Origin: Fidelibacterota bacterium
Lineage (GTDB): Bacteria; Fidelibacterota; UBA8477; JABMPR01
Length of the DNA stretch: 7,699 nucleotides
Direction of reading: 5' to 3'
NCBI GenBank assembly: GCA_030596225.1
Contig: JAUVKO010000095.1
Coordinates: forward strand, 1 to 7,699
The position numbers were made by a program, and so were the translations under genes. Positions 1 through 5,511 of the stretch are shown piece by piece (the first letter of the stretch is position 1; each line of letters begins with the position of its first letter). A model generated the notes under the pieces. It searched no databases. It worked only from the letters and a program-made list of their open reading frames with translations, and was not told the origin of the DNA.

Positions 1-65
1 TAAGTGCTGAGAAACGGAAAAAGATGCAGAAGTTAGGTGCTGGTTGGAAGTGTAATTGGTATGAC

Positions 66-78
66 ACCCCTTCGGGGT
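66..78. other. small GC-rich hairpin
   Basis: ACCCC (66-70) and GGGGT (74-78) form a perfect 5-bp stem around a TTC loop. It lies about 20 bases beyond the stop of the minus-strand small gene at 97-267. No clear T-run follows on either strand, so it is at best a weak or Rho-assisted terminator, or an mRNA 3'-end stabiliser. It could also be chance. Confidence 0.3.
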
Positions 79-96
79 TGTTCCTACAATCACTGA

Positions 97-267
97 CTAT
101 TTCTTTTTTTTCAGTGCTATCTGGCGCTTAGCCTTGTCCAATCTTTTATGTTCGCCACGAGCATGAGCACCCTTCACACGAACCCCTTTAGATATAAACA
201 TGAGCAGCATTGCAATTAGAAATATTAGCAGTGATAGAGCAGTTAATGTAAAAATAGTTTTTAGCAT
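97..267 (-). CDS. small single-pass membrane protein, function unknown (56 aa)
   Basis: This ORF begins with ATG at 267-265 and ends with TAG at 99-97, giving 56 residues. I do not recognise a family. Residues 4-25 form one continuous hydrophobic helix (Leu/Ile/Phe/Met rich). Residues 27-56 are strongly basic, with 13 Lys/Arg against two acidic residues, ending in four lysines. The positive-inside rule would place this tail in the cytoplasm, so the protein probably sits in the inner membrane with a basic cytoplasmic tail that could touch nucleic acid, ribosomes or acidic lipid. A stop codon lies two codons upstream in frame, so the start cannot be much earlier. The Shine-Dalgarno is weak (AGAGA about 8 bases upstream). 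The clean helix-plus-basic-tail design argues for a real gene, but with no homology evidence it remains tentative. It lies 210 bp downstream of the kinase fusion on the same strand. Confidence 0.5.
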   Translation of the reverse strand: MLKTIFTLTALSLLIFLIAMLLMFISKGVRVKGAHARGEHKRLDKAKRQIALKKKK

Positions 268-477
268 TGTTTAGGTCTCTTCATATATATGCTATTAAAA
301 CAGCGGTCATTATACGTATGGTAAAGACTAGTATTGCCGGAGGCTGAGCTCAGTGTGACACCTCAATGTCCGTTTCCATACGTTTAATCTCCGCCACATT
401 AATAAATAAAAAGTATGTTTGGCCGGTTCCAAGTGAAAACGGTCATGATCGATACCCAAACCTGCTAAATTAATATC
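268..477. other. intergenic region between the small gene and the kinase fusion
   Basis: These 210 bases hold no convincing gene. On the minus strand a TATAAT hexamer (309-314 on the plus strand) lies about 40 bases upstream of the small-gene start and could be its -10 box, but I see no good -35. A perfect 10-bp palindrome CTGAGCTCAG (344-353) abuts GTGT-G-ACAC (353-361), which would sit close to the missing -35 and might be a regulator site. The part next to the kinase stop holds a possible terminator, listed separately. Confidence 0.35.
407..461 (-). terminator. possible intrinsic terminator of the kinase fusion gene
   Basis: Read on the minus strand, 17 bases after the stop codon, GTTTGG (461-456) pairs with CCAAAC (422-417). 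Inside it, CCGTTT (442-437) pairs with AACCGG (428-423) with one mismatch. The 3' arm is followed by ATAC and then a T-rich run (TTTTTATTT). The stem is interrupted by an unpaired stretch (443-455), so it is weaker than a textbook terminator, but its place and the T-tract fit. Confidence 0.35.
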
Positions 478-1992
478 CTAAAAATAGAGATAATAAGCCA
501 GCAGGAAGATGACGGCACCGGATAGTGTCCCTGCCACATTAACCCAATCATTATCGAACCAATAAATTCCAGAAATATGTTGAGTTTTATAGTTGCAATG
601 GATCATTCGCTCAGTCGGTTTACCACACTTGCTGCAGGTGAACTTAGCCTGGAAGCTGGCTCCTAAAATACTATCTATGATGCTACCCAGGAAACCAGCT
701 AGAATGACCATGCCGATCAACTCAATATTCAGATCAAGCGATCCGATCAAATAGGCAATTGCAGCAATAGATGTGGCTCCAATGAGACCACCCATAGTAC
801 CGAGGGAGGTAATGCCTCCGGAATATCCTTTCGGTACATGTTTCCAGGTGAGAATGTTTACCGGCAAACTTTTATTGAAACTCCCGATCTCAGTCTCCCA
901 TGTGTCTGCAGTAGCACTGGCTAGGGAGGCTAAAAAGGCCCAGTAAAGCGGCTCAATCGAAAAGTCGGATAGATACCATGCTATGGCAAAAATTAGCGGA
1001 ATTCCGCCATTTGCGTACACTTGCACAATATCACGCTGAGAACCTTTGGTGGAAATAATATCCGGTTTGGTCTGGCGATCGGCAATTTTTGAAAGGATGC
1101 TGGAAAGCACAAAAAATCCAATAAGAGGTAACATGGTGTCCCAGCCACCCATCCCGAACATAAATACACCCAATAGGAAGGCACCAAATCCTCCACTGAT
1201 ACTCAACGACTGCAATTTGCAGGCACCATAACCGAGCAGGATAGATAAAGCGAACCAACCCCCAAGTGCCAGGAGAGTGCCCTGAGCCATACTGCTGAGA
1301 TAAAGATCCATACTTAGAGCGGCTGCCAGGGTCAGAGTCAAGTTATCACTACCTCGTTTTGAGACGGCTTCAGCTACAGCGGAAATAAGACCGGTAAAGA
1401 TCGCCATAGAGGCAAGATGCAGCCAGGGAAGTTGTGTGAAACCGGCCAGTTTTGAATAAACCGGGTAGGCGATCATAATAACGATCAGTGTAGTGATGAA
1501 GAATGTGATACTGCCTGGCCAGCTTTTCTTATCATGCCAAAGGATAAACATTCTATTTGAGTTTATTTTTTCGCCGACAATGGTTGCGGCTGTGTCCGAA
1601 AATGCCAGAATCAGCATGGAAATGATAAAAATGACGATATTGCGTTCCCAGAACATGACAACGAGAAGCATGAAAGCAATAGGGAAGTAAACTGTCCCAA
1701 AAGAAACCCGCTCAGTAGTGTGCATTCCTTTTAAACTGTCCTTTTTCAGTGCCACATAATTTAGAACAGTGAACAGGAGACCGAGAACAATCACGGGGAG
1801 GCTCGTTCTAAAGAAGAAGGGAGCCAGGGAAACCAGAATTCCCACCATTACATGCACTAATTTTCTGGATAATTCCGGAGAAAGTTTGAAAACTTTGCGG
1901 GCAAGCTCAGCCATAGCGATAAAGGTCATGATGATCGTAAAGAAAACCAGGAAAGCAATCCATTCGTTAGGTAGATCTAATAATATGGGCAC
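478..1992 (-). CDS. fused polyprenol kinase (phytol/dolichol-kinase-like) - DUF92 polyprenyl-phosphate kinase-like membrane protein
   Basis: This 504-residue polytopic inner-membrane protein joins two families usually separate. The N-terminal half (about 1-235) has the marks of the phytol kinase/dolichol kinase/CDP-diglyceride synthase superfamily: RKLVH at 43-47, SDTAATIVGEK at 132-142, KKSWPGS at 155-161 and the Glu-to-Asp-Asn stretch at 208-217 (ends in SDNLTL). The C-terminal half (about 260-504) is DUF92 (COG1836): YANGG at 326-330, ADTWETEIG at 362-370, KGYSGGITSLGT at 388-399, DSILGASFQ at 440-448, a Cys-X2-Cys (453, 456) with His465-Cys466, and DNDWVN at 480-485. In plants VTE5 (first family) phosphorylates phytol and VTE6 (DUF92) phosphorylates phytyl phosphate. 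By analogy this one chain could make an isoprenyl diphosphate from a free isoprenol, probably using CTP or another nucleotide; the substrate is unknown. Translation starts at GTG, preceded seven bases upstream by AAAGGA; the next in-frame Met (22) lies inside the first helix. Both halves look intact. Confidence 0.88.
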   Translation of the reverse strand: MPILLDLPNEWIAFLVFFTIIMTFIAMAELARKVFKLSPELSRKLVHVMVGILVSLAPFFFRTSLPVIVLGLLFTVLNYVALKKDSLKGMHTTERVSFGTVYFPIAFMLLVVMFWERNIVIFIISMLILAFSDTAATIVGEKINSNRMFILWHDKKSWPGSITFFITTLIVIMIAYPVYSKLAGFTQLPWLHLASMAIFTGLISAVAEAVSKRGSDNLTLTLAAALSMDLYLSSMAQGTLLALGGWFALSILLGYGACKLQSLSISGGFGAFLLGVFMFGMGGWDTMLPLIGFFVLSSILSKIADRQTKPDIISTKGSQRDIVQVYANGGIPLIFAIAWYLSDFSIEPLYWAFLASLASATADTWETEIGSFNKSLPVNILTWKHVPKGYSGGITSLGTMGGLIGATSIAAIAYLIGSLDLNIELIGMVILAGFLGSIIDSILGASFQAKFTCSKCGKPTERMIHCNYKTQHISGIYWFDNDWVNVAGTLSGAVIFLLAYYLYF

Positions 1993-1999
1993 AAATTGT

Positions 2000-2005
2000 T
2001 CCTTT
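2000..2005 (-). promoter_or_regulatory. ribosome binding site fixing the GTG start of the kinase fusion
   Basis: On the minus strand AAAGGA lies seven bases before the GTG at 1992-1990. No in-frame ATG has a comparable site, so this supports GTG initiation. A TATAAA hexamer about 50 bases upstream of the GTG (2042-2047 on the plus strand) may be the -10 box, but a matching -35 is not evident. Confidence 0.7.
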
Positions 2006-2056
2006 CGTCAGCGCTTGAATTGCCTTCAGTCTAATAGTTTGTTTATAGATGCGCAA

Positions 2057-2112
2057 CAGTAGAGACGTAACATGTTGAAGATCCCGATAAAGGCGGGATT
2101 AGGTCTCTACTG
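2057..2112. repeat. nested inverted repeat (hairpin within a hairpin)
   Basis: The outer arms CAGTAGAGAC (2057-2066) and GTCTCTACTG (2103-2112) are perfect 10-bp complements. Inside, ATCCCG (2081-2086) and CGGGAT (2094-2099) form a second stem with a 7-base loop, and AACATGTT (2069-2076) is itself palindromic. Short palindromes with GTAGAGAC / GTCTCTAC ends are, as far as I recall, common interspersed repeats in several bacterial phyla. It lies 65 bp upstream of the kinase-fusion start, so if transcribed it would fold in the leader. There is no T-run after the outer stem, which argues against a simple terminator. Confidence 0.65.
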
Positions 2113-2178
2113 AACACAGACTGTCCTGACCATATCAAGAGGCGTCTTGCTCCTTATTGCTTAAAAAAAATACCTGGA

Positions 2179-2288
2179 GTCTTTGCGAGGAGTATTAACG
2201 ACGTGGCAATCTCCAATCTGAGATTTATTTGTCGTAGCTCTTCGAGCGTAGATAGATTGCCGCGCTCTCTATGTTCGCTCGCGAAGAC
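2179..2288. repeat. REP/MITE-like degenerate palindromic element
   Basis: The left end (2179-2212) starts GTCTTTGCGAG and ends GTGGCAATCT. The right end (2254-2288) read on the minus strand starts GTCTTCGCGAG and ends GCGGCAATCT, so the two ends are imperfect inverted copies of about 34-35 bases whose middles have diverged. Between them are AATCTC/GAGATT (2208-2213 and 2220-2225) and a GCTC-TTC-GAGC hairpin (2237-2247). The wording 'TTGCGAGGAG...GACGTGGCAATCT' resembles a family of interspersed palindromic repeats I recall from many environmental bacterial genomes. No transposase is encoded, so it would be non-autonomous. It lies between two co-directional genes, outside any coding sequence. 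Confidence 0.6.
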
Positions 2289-2324
2289 GATAAAGCTGTC
2301 TTTATAGAGTAAGTAATCCTCCCC

Positions 2325-2359
2325 AAAAAAAGAGACCCCCCAAATTGGGAGGTCTCTTT
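2325..2359 (-). terminator. intrinsic terminator of the FG-GAP protein gene
   Basis: Read on the minus strand, AAAGAGACC (2359-2351) pairs perfectly with GGTCTCTTT (2337-2329). After one A/C mismatch, three more C-G pairs follow around a 5-base loop (2342-2346). The stem runs straight into an uninterrupted run of seven T (2331-2325). It begins 21 bases after the stop codon, so it ends the FG-GAP transcript and insulates the kinase fusion downstream. Confidence 0.9.
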
Positions 2360-2380
2360 AATATCAAATGATACCAGTGA

Positions 2381-5230
2381 TTATTTTACTAGAATCATCT
2401 TTGCTGTTTTGGAAACGTTTCCAGAACGCAGCTCATAGATATAAACACCGGCAGCTGCAGGTGTTCCATTTGCTGTCATGCTGTTCCAGGTAACACTGTG
2501 GGTACCGGGACCATAGGAAGCGTTGTCAGCCAAACGAATAACCTCTTGACCAAGCATGTTGTAAACGATCACGCTGACATTGTCTTTAGCCAATGGCAGA
2601 GTAAAATCGATAGTTGTGCTTGGGTTGAAGGGGTTGGGGTAGTTCTGAGAAAGTTTGTAATCAGCAGGTGTGATCACTGTCCATTCCTTGTCAGTACCAA
2701 CAATGGTAGCACCGGTAAACTCAGATACTGAGAATGTATAATTATACTCATTACCTGATGAACCAGGTGGTTCAAGGAAACCCTGAATGATCTCAGGATG
2801 GTCATCGCCATCAAGATCAGCAGCATAGGCAAGTGCAAAACCTCCCATAGTAGCATCCCAGTTGTTGACAATTGACATATCCCAGTCGGAACCATTGAGT
2901 TGCCACATATAGACGCGTGCATGCGTATAGTCGACTGTGAACAATTCGGCGATTCCATCACCGGTAGCATCACCACCAACCAGATCCCATGGAGCACCAA
3001 AGTCACTGATGACTGTAACATTGCCATTATCATAACTGATATCAGCAACATCAGTACCGCCCTTGACCTGAATGACCCAACCGGCAGAATAAAGTCCGCA
3101 ATAGAATTCATCCGCACCATCTTTATCTATATCAGTTACGAAGGTGGTACCATAGGGAACCTTGTCAGTATGAGCGGAATCGAGGTCAGTTACACTCTGG
3201 AGCTCATAGGTATTTGCACCAGTTGACTCGACAACAAGCAGTTTTGCATGATCCCAGGCAATAAAGAGAGCTTCCATGTCACCATCGCCATCAAGATCAC
3301 CAATATTTGGTTGACCCCAGGGTGAACCATTGAAGTCACCGGAGATGGTACGAACATTTGAATACTCAACAACCAGATCATAGAAACCACCGGCAAATGA
3401 TCCATTGATGGAACCAATGACAAAGACATCAGATTCGTTAGCTGAACCATTTACAGAGATCAGTAACTCATCCTGTCCATCACCATCAACATCACCGATA
3501 TTCAAAGTACGGTCACCATAATAACGATCCACTTCAACACCATCGATGAGTACAGGAACAACATAGCGTGTATAAGTGTCACTACCGTCAACACCATCCC
3601 ATTCCCAGACATTGATACCACTATAGGCTTCACCAAGATTACGCATACCCATGTAGATGATCTCACCACGACCGTTATTATCAAGGTCGCCTGTGATCAC
3701 GTGACGAGGAGTAGCCCAGTAAGTGGTGGAGTCATCACTCAGAGTGGCAACCCATTCCAGTGTATTATTCCCGGTTGCCTCAAAAACATGAACACCATGA
3801 ATCTGGTAATCAGTAATGATAAGCTCTTTGAGGCCATCATTATCAAGGTCACTTCCTGCAGCAATTCCACGAGTTTGGAAACCTGGGGATAGTAGTGTAT
3901 CAGCCATGCTGGCATAGCTTACCACATTCGTTGCCCAATTATAACCGTCATGTTCATAAATCTGACAGGTTGGGCTGCGTCTGTTAACAGCAAAAATCTC
4001 GTCCAGGCCATCATAGTCAAAATCACCGAGAGCAACATCTTGCCATTCACCAGGAGAGGCGGGGTTGGCAATTTCATAAGCAGTCCAGGAGGCGGCGTCA
4101 GTTATATCGCCTACACCATCATACTCAAGATCAAGGATAGTAGTTGAATCAGTAGTAATAATATAATCAACACCATCTGCGGAGCCATGCCAGATATCTG
4201 TGTTGCCTATCTTGGCACCGTTGAATCCATAACCATATTCATAGATTTCATAAACATCAGTGTCTTGGTCAAAGTCCGCAAGATCTTCACCGATATTATA
4301 TAACAGTACTGTTCCTGCAGTGGAAGCCAGGTAAATTTCTGTATACCCATCACCATCAACATCTGCAGCATCCAAACTACGCAAGGAACCACCATCATAA
4401 GTAGTAACATCATCAGTGAACTTAATCAGCGCATAGTCATTTTCACCGAGGACATCAAAGAAACTGATACCATTATAATCCCACTCGACCATGGCAAAGT
4501 TGTTGGTACCATTAGCATCAAAGTCACCAATGACAACACCGTAAGCTGAACAGCAGAAGCTGACGTCAGTAAACTCAGAAATCCAGTTCGGGAAAGCAAA
4601 AGTAGAGTTAGTGTCTAAAGACATAACCATGACAGCATGTGTGCGACCATCATAAAGCAACAATTCTGTAACGCCATCAGCATCTAGATCACTTGCAGCA
4701 AGAGATTTTACTGATGTAGCATATTGTGCATCATCATTAGTGATACCGGCAACTTCCGCCGGATTTACAGAAGCAACACGTAGGAAGGCAATATTTCCCA
4801 GACTTACTGCAGCTGTATCAAGTTCGAAGATGAATAGCGCGTCACGCGATCCATCACTGGCGCCAGAACCACCAATGAGAAGCTCAGGGATACCATTTCG
4901 ATCAAGATCTGTCGTCTGATCAGCTATTTCATAGCTATCACCTGCATCTGTGATATCATGTGACCAGACCTCTGTCCAGGCATCGTTACCGGTGTTTTCA
5001 TACATGTGTATGGTGATTCCACCTTCGTCTGAGTAAGCAATGATTTCAGAATAACCATCTGCATCAAAGTCATACGGACCGGATACGCCCCAATAGACGT
5101 CTGTATCGGTGGCATGTGTTTCGGACCAACCGAGTGTATAACTGTTTACACCATTTTCACCACCCATGGCGAAAACTGCGAATGCAACCAGCAACAGGGT
5201 GATTGACCATTTTGGTAAATTCATTCCCAT
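2381..5230 (-). CDS. secreted FG-GAP/VCBS repeat (beta-propeller) protein with T9SS C-terminal sorting domain
   Basis: This 949-residue protein is exported and probably surface-attached or released. Residues 1-24 form a Sec signal peptide (Lys7, hydrophobic core 9-22, small residues to Gly24) without a lipobox Cys. Thirteen clear calcium-binding loops of the type DxDxDGxxEI start at residues 54, 108, 181, 236, 290, 403, 461, 515, 580, 645, 700, 754 and 805, mostly 51-73 residues apart. A degenerate one (SADGVDYI, 350-357) fills the only large gap. This is the FG-GAP/VCBS pattern of integrin-alpha-like propellers. The C-terminus (about 859-949) has YPNPFNPST at 864-872, YNMLGQEV at 890-897 and the last-strand motif KTAKMILVK, matching the type A (Por) sorting domain that directs T9SS export. 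The ligand is unknown; such proteins are often adhesins or polysaccharide binders. It is transcribed away from the TonB receptor gene and ends at a strong terminator, so it is probably monocistronic. No catalytic domain is visible. Confidence 0.9.
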   Translation of the reverse strand: MGMNLPKWSITLLLVAFAVFAMGGENGVNSYTLGWSETHATDTDVYWGVSGPYDFDADGYSEIIAYSDEGGITIHMYENTGNDAWTEVWSHDITDAGDSYEIADQTTDLDRNGIPELLIGGSGASDGSRDALFIFELDTAAVSLGNIAFLRVASVNPAEVAGITNDDAQYATSVKSLAASDLDADGVTELLLYDGRTHAVMVMSLDTNSTFAFPNWISEFTDVSFCCSAYGVVIGDFDANGTNNFAMVEWDYNGISFFDVLGENDYALIKFTDDVTTYDGGSLRSLDAADVDGDGYTEIYLASTAGTVLLYNIGEDLADFDQDTDVYEIYEYGYGFNGAKIGNTDIWHGSADGVDYIITTDSTTILDLEYDGVGDITDAASWTAYEIANPASPGEWQDVALGDFDYDGLDEIFAVNRRSPTCQIYEHDGYNWATNVVSYASMADTLLSPGFQTRGIAAGSDLDNDGLKELIITDYQIHGVHVFEATGNNTLEWVATLSDDSTTYWATPRHVITGDLDNNGRGEIIYMGMRNLGEAYSGINVWEWDGVDGSDTYTRYVVPVLIDGVEVDRYYGDRTLNIGDVDGDGQDELLISVNGSANESDVFVIGSINGSFAGGFYDLVVEYSNVRTISGDFNGSPWGQPNIGDLDGDGDMEALFIAWDHAKLLVVESTGANTYELQSVTDLDSAHTDKVPYGTTFVTDIDKDGADEFYCGLYSAGWVIQVKGGTDVADISYDNGNVTVISDFGAPWDLVGGDATGDGIAELFTVDYTHARVYMWQLNGSDWDMSIVNNWDATMGGFALAYAADLDGDDHPEIIQGFLEPPGSSGNEYNYTFSVSEFTGATIVGTDKEWTVITPADYKLSQNYPNPFNPSTTIDFTLPLAKDNVSVIVYNMLGQEVIRLADNASYGPGTHSVTWNSMTANGTPAAAGVYIYELRSGNVSKTAKMILVK

Positions 5231-5235
5231 TTTGT

Positions 5236-5242
5236 CCTCCTT
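5236..5242 (-). promoter_or_regulatory. ribosome binding site of the FG-GAP protein gene
   Basis: A perfect AAGGAGG on the minus strand lies 5 bases before the ATG at 5230 and 11 bases before the second in-frame ATG (codon 3, at 5224). Either start is possible; the first is closer to common spacing, and the signal peptide is unaffected by the choice. The strong site suggests high expression. Confidence 0.8.
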
Positions 5243-5338
5243 AGTTAATTGTCATAGTTAACTTAAAAAAACAAGATGACACCAAACGATCACAAAGATT
5301 AATTTGATGTGTTCATCAAGAATATTTTAAGTGCTCGA

Positions 5339-5367
5339 AATCTATGGAATGAGATAAAGATTGACAA
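5339..5367 (-). promoter_or_regulatory. possible promoter of the FG-GAP protein gene
   Basis: On the minus strand TTGTCA (5367-5362) and TAGATT (5344-5339) are 17 bases apart, matching the sigma-70 -35 box in five of six positions and the -10 box in four. It would give a leader of about 100 bases. A second candidate -10 (TAAAAT) lies just downstream without a good -35. This AT-rich region could yield such matches by chance. Confidence 0.3.
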
Positions 5368-5425
5368 GTAAAAAGGGCATTATTAGGCGATTAGTTAATA
5401 ATGGTAGTGTAACAAACTAAGATGG

Positions 5426-5454
5426 TTGACTTGACTAAACCATTCGGCTATAAT
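5426..5454 (+). promoter_or_regulatory. strong sigma-70-type promoter of the TonB receptor gene
   Basis: TTGACT (5426-5431) and a perfect TATAAT (5449-5454) are separated by exactly 17 bases. The start site would be near 5461, leaving a leader of about 50 bases before the ATG at 5512. The -35 hexamer is duplicated immediately (second TTGACT at 5431-5436), but only the first has correct spacing. This is the best promoter in the window. Confidence 0.8.
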
Positions 5455-5463
5455 AATCGATTA
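5454..5463. promoter_or_regulatory. palindrome at the receptor promoter start site, candidate operator
   Basis: TAATCGATTA is a perfect 10-bp palindrome that begins at the last base of the -10 box and covers the expected transcription start. A protein bound there would block initiation. Its AT-rich make-up means chance occurrence is possible, and no regulator gene is in the window. Confidence 0.3.
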
Positions 5464-5511
5464 ATAGTCTTTACTTAATTTAAGTTGATGAAGTAGAATT
5501 AGGGAGCATGT

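Noticed and set aside
3..131. Open plus-strand frame entering from the left edge and ending at TAG 129-131
   Set aside because: Only 42 codons are visible. The part after about codon 20 overlaps the small minus-strand gene in antisense and reads like low-quality translation. It could be the end of a real gene, but nothing in it is recognisable.
268..288. Seven-codon ORF (ATGAAGAGACCT...) on the minus strand overlapping the small gene start
   Set aside because: It has no ribosome binding site and is too short to judge; chance in AT-rich DNA is the simpler explanation.
1769..2062. Plus-strand ORF of 97 codons antisense to the start of the kinase fusion
   Set aside because: It lies mostly opposite strong coding sequence and has a basic, low-complexity composition typical of an antisense shadow, with no domain signal.
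2161..2330. Possible tRNA or structured RNA gene in the GC-richer stems between the FG-GAP and kinase genes
   Set aside because: No cloverleaf, anticodon arm or TTCGAnnC-type T-loop in the right context could be fitted. The stems are better explained by the inverted-end repeat.
2674..3120. 148-codon minus-strand ORF inside the FG-GAP gene
   Set aside because: It is the same strand in another frame of a well-supported repeat gene. Its Met/Leu/Ser-rich repeats arise from the repeated GATGG codons of the FG-GAP loops read out of frame.
3250..3520. Repeated 'ccatcaccatcaa' DNA in the FG-GAP gene as a possible repeat array
   Set aside because: These are the codons of the DxDGDG protein loops, irregularly spaced and diverged, so they are protein repeats rather than a CRISPR or DNA tandem repeat.
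5361..5389. TTGACA at 5361-5366 on the plus strand as a second promoter
   Set aside because: The -35 is perfect, but 17 bases later there is only TAGGCG and no acceptable -10, whereas the 5426-5454 pair is near consensus.
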